A stretch of 62,305 nucleotides of DNA, taken from Bdellovibrionales bacterium (GTDB lineage: Bacteria > Bdellovibrionota > Bdellovibrionia > Bdellovibrionales > UBA1609). A model generated the notes under the pieces. That model made no database searches. It worked only from the letters and a program-made list of their open reading frames with translations, and was not told the DNA's origin. The stretch spans positions 17,876 through 80,180 of the forward strand of contig JAHDIR010000009.1 of NCBI GenBank assembly GCA_020630675.1. The letters run 5' to 3'. The translations under genes were made by a program, and so were the position numbers. This document shows, one piece after another, positions 8,031 to 17,214 of this stretch. The stretch's first letter is position 1; each line of letters starts with the position of its first letter.

Positions 8031-8999
8031 TCAGTAATAGTCTTTTGGCTCTGAAGAAATTTTAGGAAACTTTACTTTTTTTATTTTTACTTTTGATTTT
8101 TCAGCCACCTCTTTGAGGCTATCACGGCTGGTTTCCATCACTTCACCAGCGCGATCAACTACAGTTCCGGCTGTTGCAGCTAAAGTGTGAGTGACTTTTT
8201 CAGCTCCCACCATCATTTTTTTAGCTAAATTATTTTCAATCTCTAAGTCCAATTGCTTTTGTCGTTGGTTGTAATCGGAGCAAAGGGCTTTAAACTCGTC
8301 TCCCATTTGTTGCATACGATGAATCTCTTCCGTGCCAATCATTTCATTGCCAGAAAATATTTTATTGTGGTCTTCTGAAACCCAAGACTCAGCATCTTCG
8401 ACAAAGTTTTCAATATCTGTTCGCCCCGTTTCTTTTTTTTGTGACGTCACTTTCGGAGATGGCGCTTTTTCAAAGCCCTCCATTTGCCGCACCCAATCTG
8501 GTAAATTATCTTGATCAAAAACAAGCTCGTCTTTATTGACTTTACATATGAGCTCTATCTGAGCTTTTGGTAAACTCACCTTTTGAGCGATTTCAATCAC
8601 TGAATGGCCAGCATGTGCCATTCTTGCTGCCATAATTAACTTCACACTTTTCTTGCGTTGTATAACTTCTTCATGAGGAATTTTATCTTGAAAAATTTCA
8701 GCCACATCCATACTTTTTGTCATGGCACTTTCCAGACGCGCTAACTGTTCTTCTGACTTTTGTACAATTTTTTGTAATTTTTCTGTTTTTCTTTCTATCA
8801 ATTTATTTATATTTTGAAATTGCCCCTCTGTTTTATCAGAAAGATTTTCCATAATGGCAATCTTACTTTGCAGTAATTGTAAGCCTCGACTCATTCTTGG
8901 GTCTTCTTGTGGAGGTCTTTTTAAACGCGCCCACATAATAAATAAGGTTAGAAACATAACCGCGTTGAAAACAATTTGTATTATGACCCAGACTGACAT
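8031..8999 (-). CDS. membrane-anchored coiled-coil protein with DUF2802-like helix-turn-helix
   Basis: A 322-residue protein with one N-terminal transmembrane helix (IIQIVFNAVMFLTLFIMWA), a long coiled coil (about 45-110), and a DUF2802-type helical segment (KLIMAARMAHAGHSVIEIAQ followed by KVSLPKAQIELICKV). The segment looks like a helix-turn-helix. A charged coiled tail with apolipoprotein-like repeats follows. DUF2802 proteins are commonly found in flagellar or chemotaxis gene sets of Gram-negative bacteria, so a motility link is plausible but inferred. The ATG start has a strong GAGGAGA Shine-Dalgarno. Confidence 0.7.
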   Translation of the reverse strand: MSVWVIIQIVFNAVMFLTLFIMWARLKRPPQEDPRMSRGLQLLQSKIAIMENLSDKTEGQFQNINKLIERKTEKLQKIVQKSEEQLARLESAMTKSMDVAEIFQDKIPHEEVIQRKKSVKLIMAARMAHAGHSVIEIAQKVSLPKAQIELICKVNKDELVFDQDNLPDWVRQMEGFEKAPSPKVTSQKKETGRTDIENFVEDAESWVSEDHNKIFSGNEMIGTEEIHRMQQMGDEFKALCSDYNQRQKQLDLEIENNLAKKMMVGAEKVTHTLAATAGTVVDRAGEVMETSRDSLKEVAEKSKVKIKKVKFPKISSEPKDYY

Positions 9000-9295
9000 T
9001 ATATATCTCCTCGTATCTATTATTTATTTTAAAGTTTGATGCGAATCTTCACAATGGGCCTTAGTCTTAAAATTTCTCAAACAATATTATAACTAAAGTC
9101 GAGGCCAGTTTTCCTAAGAGCTTGTAAGTGACATTTTTTGGCACCTCCTTTGAAAGAACTACCCACCTTACAACATGACCTTGCAAGACTTTAAAGGCTG
9201 TAATCCAGCTCAAATGCTTTTAAAGGGCTTTTTCAGATTGGTACAGCCTTTGTAATGGAGTTATTCGTTCTATTAACTTAAAAAGGAGAACTCAT

Positions 9296-10117
9296 ATGAA
9301 AAAAACTCATATTCTATCGTCAATTTTAGTGGCGCTTCTTGCAACTTCAATGGTTGCTTGTAATGACAAAAAACCTCGTTCTAGCACTTCTGATGGTAGC
9401 GGTGGCGGAGGCGGCGGTGGAGCTGCAAGTAGCTCTGCAAGTAGTGCCACTGGTGGTAGCACAGCTTCTAATAACGGCGTAGCTTCTACCGGTTATGATG
9501 AGGCTGGTCTAAACCAAACAAGTGCAGACAATAAAGTAAAATTCTCTCGACAAGAATTGATTGAGATGGATTTTAAAGCTATTTATAAAGCCATGAGCAA
9601 GGCTTCCCAGTCTAAGCAGGTAGCAAAATACAACTTAGCCACTGCTGAAGACAAGTTACAGAGTCTTGGTACCGAAATGGCCAGTGCATCTGCTGATCAT
9701 GCTGCTTTAAATGCACAAAGAGATGAAGTTTTAAAAGAAATTAATACGCATAAAGCTTCGATTGAAAAAGCGAATACATTACTTAGTATTTATAATCAGC
9801 AAATTAATGTTCTAAAAACAGAAGAACAAATTGATGACATCAAGGCGGAAATTGTAACAGCCAACCAAACTGGTAATAACTCTGCTATGAAAGCTTATTC
9901 TGAGCTCTTGGATCAAAAACAAATTAATATTCAAGTTTTTAATGAAGAGATTTTTAAACGAGCTGACAAAGAAGGCTATAGAGCCTTTCTTAAAAAGGAA
10001 TTATCTCAGACTAATGATGTTATAAGAGAAGCAAAGTTAGACAACAATGAGGAACAGTTTATTGAGGCGGATACTTATGCTGGTGAGCTAGAAGCTAAAC
10101 TCAACGCATTAGACTAA
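9296..10117 (+). CDS. lipoprotein with glycine-rich linker and coiled coil
   Basis: A 273-residue protein with a signal peptide and lipobox (SMVAC), a Gly/Ser low-complexity linker (about 25-65), then an almost continuous alpha-helical charged region with heptad character. It is predicted to be an outer-membrane or periplasmic anchored coiled coil. The ATG has a perfect AAAGGAG Shine-Dalgarno, and a strong terminator follows immediately, so this is a monocistronic gene. No family recognised. Confidence 0.75.
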   Translation: MKKTHILSSILVALLATSMVACNDKKPRSSTSDGSGGGGGGGAASSSASSATGGSTASNNGVASTGYDEAGLNQTSADNKVKFSRQELIEMDFKAIYKAMSKASQSKQVAKYNLATAEDKLQSLGTEMASASADHAALNAQRDEVLKEINTHKASIEKANTLLSIYNQQINVLKTEEQIDDIKAEIVTANQTGNNSAMKAYSELLDQKQINIQVFNEEIFKRADKEGYRAFLKKELSQTNDVIREAKLDNNEEQFIEADTYAGELEAKLNALD

Positions 10118-10140
10118 AAGTCACTTAGACATTTATACCA

Positions 10141-10176
10141 AAAAGCCAGATCTGTGATGATCTGGCTTTTTTTATA
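10141..10176. terminator. strong bidirectional intrinsic terminator
   Basis: AAGCCAGATC and GATCTGGCTT pair around a 6-nt loop (TGTGAT), flanked by A-run on the left and seven T on the right. It ends the lipoprotein gene on the plus strand. In the other direction it can end the aspC operon, whose last stop is at 10266. Confidence 0.92.
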
Positions 10177-10265
10177 AAAAATACTTAAAAAAAAATAAAG
10201 AGCCTATTTACTTATCAATAACAAATATAAGAAAGCATTGAGCTCAATGGATCACCGTCTTCTAT

Positions 10266-11468
10266 TTAAACCAACTCATCAATAAACTTTGCCATGCGGT
10301 CAACGGCCTCGTTCATTCTCTCTTTTTGTAAAGCATAGCTAATACGAATATAACCATCTTGCCCGAAAGGCTCTCCTGGAACGACAACAACAGAATAATT
10401 TTCTAAAAGTAATTGAGCAAAGTCTTGTGAGCATTGAATAGGCTGCCCCTTATAGCTTTTACCAAAACAACCCGATACATTCGTCCACATATAAAAAGCT
10501 CCATCAGGCTTAAGGACATTCACTCCTGGTAGGTGATTTAACAAAGGAAAAACGTGATCACGACGCTGCCTTAAAAGCTCAATACAAGTTTTGAGTTCAG
10601 GCTCTCCGTGCTGAATGGCCGCCAATGCCGCTTTTTGAGAAACTGAACAGGCACTGCTTGTTGTTTGGCTTTGCAACTTTCCCATGGCCGACATTATTGC
10701 CGAATCACCAACAGCCCAACCTATTCTCCAACCCGTCATGGAGTAGGTTTTAGAAACTCCATTTACAATAAACAGTTGAGAAGATAAATCTTGCCCTGAC
10801 TGCAGTAGATGAGGAGCCACTTTATGGTCAAAACTCAATCGATTATAAATATCGTCACTCATCACCAGTAATTGGGGGTGCTTAACAATCACTTTGGCCA
10901 GTTCATTTAATTCTTCCTGAGTGTATAAAAATCCCGTAGGGTTACTTGGGCTGTTTAGCAGAAGTAGTCTTGTTTTTGGGCCAATGGCTTTTTCAAGTAA
11001 ATCTGGCGTGAGCTTAAATTGGTTCTGTTCAGAGGTTGTGATAATTTTACTTGTAGCTCCACACAGTTGAACAATACTAGGGTAGCTTACCCAATAGGGA
11101 GAAGGAATTAAAACCTCATCCCCAGAGTTAAGAAGAGAATACAACAAACTATATATAACAAATTTGCCCCCCGTGGCCGTTGCAACATTTTCTGGCTGGT
11201 ATTGAGTGCCAAAGTCATCATTCACCTGTTGGGCAATAGCTTCTCGAAGAGGTAAAATTCCGGTAGCCGGTGTATATTTAGTAAAATTTTGCTCAATACT
11301 TTCTATGCCAGCCTTTTTAGCCACGTCCATGGTTGGCCAGTCTGGCTCACCCACAGAAAGAGAGATAACATCTTTACCTTGGCGCATTAGTTCTTTGGCT
11401 TTAGAAACCAAAACTAAGGTGGGAGAGGCTTCGATGTTTTGAACATTTTTAGATGGAGTCACTTTCAT
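10266..11468 (-). CDS. aspC: aspartate/aromatic aminotransferase, class I fold
   Basis: PLP-dependent aminotransferase of 400 residues. Family marks are SLSVGEPDWPT near the N-terminus, the substrate/cofactor motif LLLNSPSNPTG, the SDDIYNRL stretch, the PLP-lysine motif SKTYSMTGWRIGW (Lys near residue 239), and a C-terminal YIRISYA containing the carboxylate-binding Arg. This is the AspC-Ib type that normally makes aspartate from oxaloacetate and glutamate, though some members act on aromatic substrates. It is last in the kinase-regulator-rsmD-coaD-aspC run, 8 bp after coaD. Confidence 0.9.
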   Translation of the reverse strand: MKVTPSKNVQNIEASPTLVLVSKAKELMRQGKDVISLSVGEPDWPTMDVAKKAGIESIEQNFTKYTPATGILPLREAIAQQVNDDFGTQYQPENVATATGGKFVIYSLLYSLLNSGDEVLIPSPYWVSYPSIVQLCGATSKIITTSEQNQFKLTPDLLEKAIGPKTRLLLLNSPSNPTGFLYTQEELNELAKVIVKHPQLLVMSDDIYNRLSFDHKVAPHLLQSGQDLSSQLFIVNGVSKTYSMTGWRIGWAVGDSAIMSAMGKLQSQTTSSACSVSQKAALAAIQHGEPELKTCIELLRQRRDHVFPLLNHLPGVNVLKPDGAFYMWTNVSGCFGKSYKGQPIQCSQDFAQLLLENYSVVVVPGEPFGQDGYIRISYALQKERMNEAVDRMAKFIDELV

Positions 11469-11476
11469 AATAAAAC

Positions 11477-11953
11477 CTACTTAAATTTAGAGTTTAAAGC
11501 TTTAACGACATTATCAGGAATGAGGTTAGTTAAGTCACCCCCTAACTTGGCGACCTCTTTCACCATGCGAGATGAGACGAAATTAAGTTTAGGGTCGGAA
11601 AAAACAATTAAAGTTTCAACACTCGAACATAAACTTTTATTCATATTAGCCATAGCCATTTCGTACTCAAAATCAGAGACCGCTCTTAACCCCCGAACGA
11701 TTGATTCAGCGCCAATTTGTTGAGCGTAATCGACCGTCAGGCCAGAAAAGCTTTGCACTTTGACTGAGGGAATATCACCTAGGGCTTCACGAATTAACTT
11801 AACCCTTTCGTCCTCAGAAAAAAGATAGTGTTTGGCCAAAGAGTTGGCCACTAGTACAGTAAACTCATCATATTGCTTAGCCATACGTTGAATAATATCA
11901 ATATGACCGAAAGTGACGGGGTCAAAACTCCCGGGGTAAACGGCTTTTCTCAT
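11477..11953 (-). CDS. coaD: phosphopantetheine adenylyltransferase
   Basis: CoaD catalyses the penultimate step of coenzyme A synthesis, joining ATP and 4'-phosphopantetheine. The 158-residue protein has the family length, the nucleotidyltransferase motif SFDPVTFGHIDII near the N-terminus (the TxGH element reads TFGH), and the C-terminal VSSRMVKEVA motif. The start overlaps the rsmD stop by 4 bp. The rsmD-coaD pairing is common in bacteria, which supports both calls. Confidence 0.96.
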   Translation of the reverse strand: MRKAVYPGSFDPVTFGHIDIIQRMAKQYDEFTVLVANSLAKHYLFSEDERVKLIREALGDIPSVKVQSFSGLTVDYAQQIGAESIVRGLRAVSDFEYEMAMANMNKSLCSSVETLIVFSDPKLNFVSSRMVKEVAKLGGDLTNLIPDNVVKALNSKFK

Positions 11954-12513
11954 ACTGACTCCTCTATGGATTCATGGCGAAAAAAAGAGAGAAACTTATC
12001 ACCATAATCTTTACGGTCAATTAAATTCAACAATCCGTAACTCTCGGCAATTTTTTCATGCTTAGTGGATTCAATCACCACCCAACTACCCTGTTTATGT
12101 AAACTCGAGTGCTGAAGCTCTTCCATCACTTGGTGCGCTAGTTTTTGAGTAAAAGGAGGGTCCACTAAAAGTAAGTCAAAAGCCGGCTCTTGTGACTTTT
12201 TAATAAATTGAAAAACATCCATAGCTATGACTTTAAAGCCATTGCTCACCTTTAGGGCTTCCCGGTTGCCTTCTAATATTTTCAAAGACTTAGGGCTTTT
12301 CTCGACGGCAATAATTTCAGAAGCTCCCCTTGAGTAGGCCTCAAACGACAAATTCCCTGTCCCAGAAAATAAATCAAGAACTCGAGCGCCCTGAACTACG
12401 CCCATAAGTTTATTAAAAATCACCTCTTTCACTCGGTCGGTCGTTGGCCGCAAATGACTGGCTTTAAAGGAGTTTAAGCGCCGCCCTTTTAATGTACCTG
12501 AAATAATTCTCAA
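11950..12513 (-). CDS. rsmD: 16S rRNA (guanine966-N2)-methyltransferase
   Basis: RsmD methylates G966 of 16S rRNA using SAM. The 187-residue protein shows the N-terminal MRIISGTLKGRRL, the LRPTTDRVKE motif, SAM motif LDLFSGTGNL, and the catalytic (D/N)PPF-type motif as LLVDPPF. It overlaps both neighbours by 4 bp, which indicates tight translational coupling with the response regulator gene upstream and coaD downstream. Confidence 0.95.
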   Translation of the reverse strand: MRIISGTLKGRRLNSFKASHLRPTTDRVKEVIFNKLMGVVQGARVLDLFSGTGNLSFEAYSRGASEIIAVEKSPKSLKILEGNREALKVSNGFKVIAMDVFQFIKKSQEPAFDLLLVDPPFTQKLAHQVMEELQHSSLHKQGSWVVIESTKHEKIAESYGLLNLIDRKDYGDKFLSFFRHESIEESV

Positions 12514-12872
12514 CGGATTAACCCTTCCACTGTTTTAACCACAGCAAAAATATCATTAAATGGTTTTGACAGGAACATATGAGCTCCCTTGTGAACAGTC
12601 AACTTAGTATCAAATTCTCCTGTATAAGCCGACATTAAAATCACCTTAGTTTTTAGCTTTTCTAATTGAGGTTTCATTTTAGCTAAAAGCTGAGGGCCCG
12701 TGATTTTGGGCATGAGTACATCTAACATCACGACGTCAGGGCAAAGCTCAAGCCATAGCCTTTCTCCAACCGTTGCGTCTTCAGCCAGCTGTACATCATG
12801 ATCATGCACCTTGAAAGCTCTTAGCAAGGCCCTTCGAATAATAGGTTCATCATCAATTACTAATATTTTCAC
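12510..12872 (-). CDS. single-domain response regulator
   Basis: A 120-residue CheY-type receiver domain with no output domain. The acidic pocket (DDE at 7-9), the phosphoacceptor Asp51 in VVMLDVLMPK, the Ser/Thr switch region (VILMSAYT), and the conserved Lys in FLSKPF are all present. The gene overlaps the histidine kinase gene by 4 bp, so the kinase is its probable partner. Without an output domain it must act by protein contact or in a phosphorelay. Confidence 0.9.
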   Translation of the reverse strand: MKILVIDDEPIIRRALLRAFKVHDHDVQLAEDATVGERLWLELCPDVVMLDVLMPKITGPQLLAKMKPQLEKLKTKVILMSAYTGEFDTKLTVHKGAHMFLSKPFNDIFAVVKTVEGLIR

Positions 12873-14416
12873 AAAGTCGCCCCAGAGGCTCTTGGTAGTC
12901 GAACAATAAACTCGGAGCCTTCGCCCTCTTCACTTGAGACGATAATTTTTCCACCAAAGCTTTCGACGACACTTTGACTCATACTTAAACCTAGGCCCGT
13001 CCCTTGCCCTTTATCTTTTGTTGTAAAAAAGGGAGTAAAAATTTCAGAAATAATTTCTTTAGGAATTCCGCCCCCCTCATCTTTAACTTTAAATAAAACC
13101 ACCCCGGGCTGTAAAACAGTTGAAATATAAAGAGCCCCTCCTTCTTTTGAAGCCTGACAGGCATTTTGAACCAGGTTGTAAATCACCTGAATAAAAAGTT
13201 CAGGGATAATAAAAATTTTATCATCGCCGTTTTCTAAATTAATGGATACATTTAAGCTGCGAAAAGAGGACTTTAACAGTGTTAAGCTCACTTCTACTTG
13301 CTCTTTCATCGAGACCACCTGCTTGTTGGTTTTGCGATGATCTGAAGAAAAAAGCATAAGACTTTTAATAATTTTTTGGCAACGTTCGGCGGCCGCCGAC
13401 ACTTCTTTTAAATCACTCTTTAACTGTAGGTCTTCGTTAACTTCAGCAGTGAGAATATCAGCTAGAGAACGAATACCAGTGAGAGGATTATTCAATTCAT
13501 GAGCAATATTTCCTGCCAAATGCCCAATCACAGCTAATTTTTCACTCTGAAGCATTTTGCTTAAAAGCTCTTGTTTTTTAGAAACATCAACATAGTGGCT
13601 CACAATTGTTGTCACCGATTCATCTTTACTTCTTTTAATGGGGTAAGAATGAACCTCGTAATTTTTTCCACGGTTTTTAACCACAGCCGTCTGATAGGAA
13701 TTTGTTTCGATAACTTTAGGAACAGGACAACCTTTACACTTTTGTTGATCCCCTGAAAAAAGTTCGTAACATTTTTCATGGCTTCGTCCATCTGAAAAAC
13801 CTAAATTAGACCTTAGAGCATTGAATTCAATATCAATAATACAAATGGGATCTTTTAAGCCGTCAAAAGTATTTTGCCACTCAATGGAGGCCCCCCTTAG
13901 AAAGGACTGCAAAAAAGATCGCTCTAAAGCATATTGCAAAGGTTGAATATAAGGTAAAAGATCTTGAATAAGATCAGCCACTCCAGACTGACCAGCAATA
14001 TGTTCTACATAGATTGTAGCTGGAACATCTAATTTATAAAGAGGGCTCCCTTGACTCATTAAAATAGGAAAAGCCAAAAGCTGGCCCACAGGACGTTTTA
14101 TATGATTAGCGATATAATGGCTATCGTCGGAACTATCAATACGAATTGTTTGCCCTTGGGGCCAAGACTCAGATAAGGGCTTCATGGATATTTTTTTGTT
14201 TTCTGTGAAGAGGATACACCTGTTTTTAACACCAGGAGAGAAACATAAAAAAGTGTCTCTAACTTTTTTAAAGCGTTTGAGCTCTTGATTAATAAAGCTA
14301 AATATTTGTTCAACGTCACTCAGCTGTGTGAGATGGTCTAGGTACTGAATAATTTTTTTTGAGGGTTTAACTTGCTCCACCCTCAAATGGTAGCATTTGA
14401 ATTCAACCGTGTACAA
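12869..14416 (-). CDS. hybrid-less histidine kinase with GAF-like and Cys-rich PAS domains
   Basis: A soluble kinase of about 515 residues with no membrane helices. Domains in order are a GAF-like N-terminal region (about 25-165), a PAS domain (about 178-285) with three cysteines (216, 227, 230; motif CKGCP), a HisKA domain with phosphoacceptor His306 in AHELNNPL, and an HATPase_c domain with the N box (LVQNACQAS), G1 (DEGGGIP) and G2 (GQGTGLGLS). Cys-rich PAS domains of this kind suggest redox or metal sensing, but that is inference. The start is uncertain: the listed codon is TTG without a good ribosome-binding site, and other near codons (TTG, GTG) occur within 13 residues. Confidence 0.88.
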   Translation of the reverse strand: MYTVEFKCYHLRVEQVKPSKKIIQYLDHLTQLSDVEQIFSFINQELKRFKKVRDTFLCFSPGVKNRCILFTENKKISMKPLSESWPQGQTIRIDSSDDSHYIANHIKRPVGQLLAFPILMSQGSPLYKLDVPATIYVEHIAGQSGVADLIQDLLPYIQPLQYALERSFLQSFLRGASIEWQNTFDGLKDPICIIDIEFNALRSNLGFSDGRSHEKCYELFSGDQQKCKGCPVPKVIETNSYQTAVVKNRGKNYEVHSYPIKRSKDESVTTIVSHYVDVSKKQELLSKMLQSEKLAVIGHLAGNIAHELNNPLTGIRSLADILTAEVNEDLQLKSDLKEVSAAAERCQKIIKSLMLFSSDHRKTNKQVVSMKEQVEVSLTLLKSSFRSLNVSINLENGDDKIFIIPELFIQVIYNLVQNACQASKEGGALYISTVLQPGVVLFKVKDEGGGIPKEIISEIFTPFFTTKDKGQGTGLGLSMSQSVVESFGGKIIVSSEEGEGSEFIVRLPRASGATL

Positions 14417-14434
14417 TGAGTTTCTGTTTCGCTA

Positions 14435-15904
14435 TTATAAATCAGGCTCCAATTGTGGGCTTAATAAATTTGTTCCAACATAAACGGCAAGAATAGTTCG
14501 CAACTGATTAAAAACATTATAATTAGAATCAAAAACCTCTTGATCCGGCCCTGGGCCAATTCTTAACCTTTCCGTGTTAAACCACCAAATCACTGGACGA
14601 ACCTCTGGAATCATCTTTTCCAAGGTAAGAATGAGTTGCTCGACATTATTAACAATTTCTAAAGGAATATTTTGAAACTGCCCTTGTTTAACCATTTCTA
14701 AATCGCGCAAAACCATATCTGTTAATTCGGCCAATTGCTTAAAAGCAGTATAAACTTTAATGTCATCTAAAATAGGAAAATTATCTCCTAAGTAAATAGC
14801 TTTGATGAGCTGCCACTGAAATTCATTAGCCTCATAACCAGAAACTTCATAGGAACAAGCCTCTGAAGAAGAGGACAACACTTTAATATTTGGGGTGGGT
14901 AAATCTTGTTCTCGCAACAGACTTTGCATATCTAAACATAGTTCCGACGCTTTTACATCAGAGGGGTTTGGACGCCAATGAACAAAACTACCTTCAGCTA
15001 AAGGGCCTGTCTCCCAGAAATTTAAATGAGAAAACGAAAAATTTAAACACCTTTTGTTTAATAAACTGGCGATATGAATTAATGCGCTATCAGGCGCTAA
15101 CAAAAGTTGTGACTGATGAATGATATAAAAAAGGTCAACTAACTCTGTTTGCCCAGTAAGATCTAGCACTCGCCCCTTATGCTCTTCAGAAATTTGATCA
15201 AGCCAATGCCCTTCACCTTTTGAACCCAACGCCACTAACCTTATGCCTGGCTCAGTATTTAAAGTGTTTTGAACAATTTCTAACCACTGTTGCGAGGATA
15301 ATTTTTTATCTTCAGTGCTTCCCCCCAAGTGAAGGGCCACAAAAGACTTAGGAAGACAAGTAAACTTCAAGGCACCAATCGCCAGAAGATCTTCACTCAC
15401 TTGCCAGTCACTTTCTATTAAATCGACTTCAGCCACTGCTGAAAATAAACGAGTGATATGAATACGGTTATAACGTTGAACACCCACTTGACCATAAAAA
15501 AGGGCACTGGGATCATCAGGAATAGATAAGTAACCATCTTCATGGCGAGTGTAACCATTAATTCTTGTCTGCTCACCACCCAAACTATCCGTTAAGTAAC
15601 TCGATAAAGGAGAAAAGCTTAGGTTAATAATTTGATCATACTCTTCAGCATTTACTTCACTTATAAATTGATCTAGCGATTCACTTTTATTGTCCTTAGA
15701 GCTCATGATTTGATCTATATGTGTAGCGATATCCAGTGGCCAAATTTTATCAATTGAAGCCAAAGGCCTTGCTGCAGAGGCAAAAGTACTTCGGCACATA
15801 AAATCAATTTGAGCCTGTGGGTAGTTTCTGCGAAGACTATTTACAATGGGCCATGTTTGAAAGATATCACCGAATCTTGCTAGCTGCATGATTAATATTT
15901 TCAT
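14435..15904 (-). CDS. GT9-family (heptosyltransferase-like) glycosyltransferase
   Basis: A 489-residue protein. The N-terminal part is glycosyltransferase family 9: MKILIMQLARFGDIFQTWP, then a second-domain GGSTEDKKLSSQQW and the nucleotide-sugar motif LLAPDSALIHIASLL. The C-terminal 150 or so residues are not part of the usual heptosyltransferase and I cannot assign them. LPS heptosyltransferases are GT9, but this gene sits in a sigma-54-driven operon next to fliT-fliS-fliD-fliC. Glycosylation of flagellar or other surface protein is therefore a real alternative. The ATG has an AGGGAG Shine-Dalgarno. Confidence 0.82.
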   Translation of the reverse strand: MKILIMQLARFGDIFQTWPIVNSLRRNYPQAQIDFMCRSTFASAARPLASIDKIWPLDIATHIDQIMSSKDNKSESLDQFISEVNAEEYDQIINLSFSPLSSYLTDSLGGEQTRINGYTRHEDGYLSIPDDPSALFYGQVGVQRYNRIHITRLFSAVAEVDLIESDWQVSEDLLAIGALKFTCLPKSFVALHLGGSTEDKKLSSQQWLEIVQNTLNTEPGIRLVALGSKGEGHWLDQISEEHKGRVLDLTGQTELVDLFYIIHQSQLLLAPDSALIHIASLLNKRCLNFSFSHLNFWETGPLAEGSFVHWRPNPSDVKASELCLDMQSLLREQDLPTPNIKVLSSSSEACSYEVSGYEANEFQWQLIKAIYLGDNFPILDDIKVYTAFKQLAELTDMVLRDLEMVKQGQFQNIPLEIVNNVEQLILTLEKMIPEVRPVIWWFNTERLRIGPGPDQEVFDSNYNVFNQLRTILAVYVGTNLLSPQLEPDL

Positions 15905-16055
15905 TTTTTAGCTGCTCCCTAATAAGTTCTTCAAGAATAAGTATTTTTCTAGCATCTTTACTGTAGCCACTGGTTTCAATAATTTTCTTGGATGTTTTTT
16001 CTAGTTTTTCAAGCTCTACTTTCAACTCTTCTTCAGTATACTTACCTAGCTTCAT
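15867..16055 (-). CDS. small charged helical protein
   Basis: A 62-residue protein, almost all helix and rich in Lys, Glu and Ile (TEEELKVELEKLEKTSKKII...). It overlaps the preceding gene by 14 bp and the GT9 start by 38 bp. A clean AAAGGAG Shine-Dalgarno lies 9 nt before its ATG, which argues that it is a real gene. It may be a small partner or chaperone of a neighbour. Function unknown. Confidence 0.65.
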   Translation of the reverse strand: MKLGKYTEEELKVELEKLEKTSKKIIETSGYSKDARKILILEELIREQLKNENINHAASKIR

Positions 16056-16521
16056 GAAACTTTTCTCCTTTATACTGTATCATTTCGACAGATTTAATTT
16101 TAAACCTCAAAAGAAATTTAACTTTCCTAACTTCCTCTTTAAATATTTTTAAAAAGGAAAAAGAGTTTTTATCATCAACACTCTGGTGCTTGTAGTTAAA
16201 TAGCTCCGAACTTAAATTGAGTTGTTCGGCACAACTCCAAAAATCAATGAATTCTGAAGACGATAAATCCACCCTTCCTTCAGCGCATACTTTTTTCATT
16301 ATTTGATCATAGTAATAATCCACTTTTGAAACATAGCCATTTAAACGGTATAATTTCTCTCCAGCCTCTTTAAAGTTAGTGTCTATTCCCCAACTCACTC
16401 TGGTCATAATTTTATTGGTGATTTCATCAAACGAAAGGCTTTCAATGCTCCGAGACTGATAAAATTTGAGGGCAAAATCATCTATCCACTGAAAAACTTT
16501 TTCTTCACAAAACTCGTTCAT
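16042..16521 (-). CDS. hypothetical protein in TPR-GT9 operon
   Basis: A 159-residue soluble protein, mostly helical, rich in aromatic residues and Cys. No motif recognised. The ATG (16519-16521) overlaps the TPR gene stop and has an AAAGGAG Shine-Dalgarno. It is between a TPR protein and a glycosyltransferase behind a sigma-54 promoter, so a role in the flagellar or surface-sugar programme is the only contextual hint. Confidence 0.6.
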   Translation of the reverse strand: MNEFCEEKVFQWIDDFALKFYQSRSIESLSFDEITNKIMTRVSWGIDTNFKEAGEKLYRLNGYVSKVDYYYDQIMKKVCAEGRVDLSSSEFIDFWSCAEQLNLSSELFNYKHQSVDDKNSFSFLKIFKEEVRKVKFLLRFKIKSVEMIQYKGEKFHEAR

Positions 16522-17174
16522 AAAACTGCTCCTTTAAGTTCAAATTTTTCAATCAGTTGTAAGGCGACCTGACTATCGACATTAATGTCTTGCACTTTTT
16601 TATAACAAGACAAGCCAAGCTCTTTATCTCCTTTAAGACAATGAACACTCCCTATACCCATCCAAGCTTTTTCATTTCTTGTGTTAAACACCAAAGAGCG
16701 ATCAAATTGCATCTTTGCCTTATCGATTTCGTTAACCTTTAAATAAGCCAAGCCCTTCCAAGCCAACAGCTCATCTTCCATAAAAATATCTTGTGCCTGT
16801 TCAATAGTAGCAAAAGCTGGTTCCACCTGATTTAAGGTCATAAGGCATTCAATCTTTAGAACTAAAACTAAATAGTAAAAGTGCCTTGAAAAACCTCCAG
16901 ACAAAAGAATTTCATCAATTTTTAACAAAGACTGTTCAATATGTTGATTTTCAAAGTAAATATCTAAAAGAATACAGCGGTAACCTACTTGTGAAGGCAT
17001 TGAAATTAAGTTTTTGATTTTGCTGATGGCTTCATTGTATCTATCTTGAGATCTATATAAAGTACTTAATTCAAAATCGAGATTACTGTTTTTTAAATTT
17101 TCTTCCACAGCTTTATTCTTTGTAGTTTGCTTCAGCATGCCACTGGTCTTTAGTATACCTTCCCTATTGCTCAT
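16518..17174 (-). CDS. TPR-repeat protein, first gene of sigma-54 operon
   Basis: A 218-residue protein built of TPR-like helix pairs. The last repeats are the clearest (AWKGLAYLKVNEIDKAKMQFDRSL, then AWMGIGSVHCLKGDKELGLSCYKKV, interrupted here by ordinary loops). No signal peptide, so it is cytoplasmic. I use the ATG at 17174, which has a GGAG Shine-Dalgarno, rather than the GTG two codons upstream. A sigma-54 promoter lies about 40 bp upstream (17215-17230). It is probably a scaffold for the operon products. Substrate unknown. Confidence 0.72.
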   Translation of the reverse strand: MSNREGILKTSGMLKQTTKNKAVEENLKNSNLDFELSTLYRSQDRYNEAISKIKNLISMPSQVGYRCILLDIYFENQHIEQSLLKIDEILLSGGFSRHFYYLVLVLKIECLMTLNQVEPAFATIEQAQDIFMEDELLAWKGLAYLKVNEIDKAKMQFDRSLVFNTRNEKAWMGIGSVHCLKGDKELGLSCYKKVQDINVDSQVALQLIEKFELKGAVL

Positions 17175-17214
17175 TCCCACTCCATAAATGACAAGATGTT
17201 ACTTATGAAAAAAT

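Noticed and set aside
9139-9254. Two sigma-54-like elements (TGGCACC-TCCT-TTGAA and TGGTACA-GCCT-TTGTA) upstream of the lipoprotein gene
   Set aside because: Each misses the invariant GC of the -12 element. Reported only as near matches.
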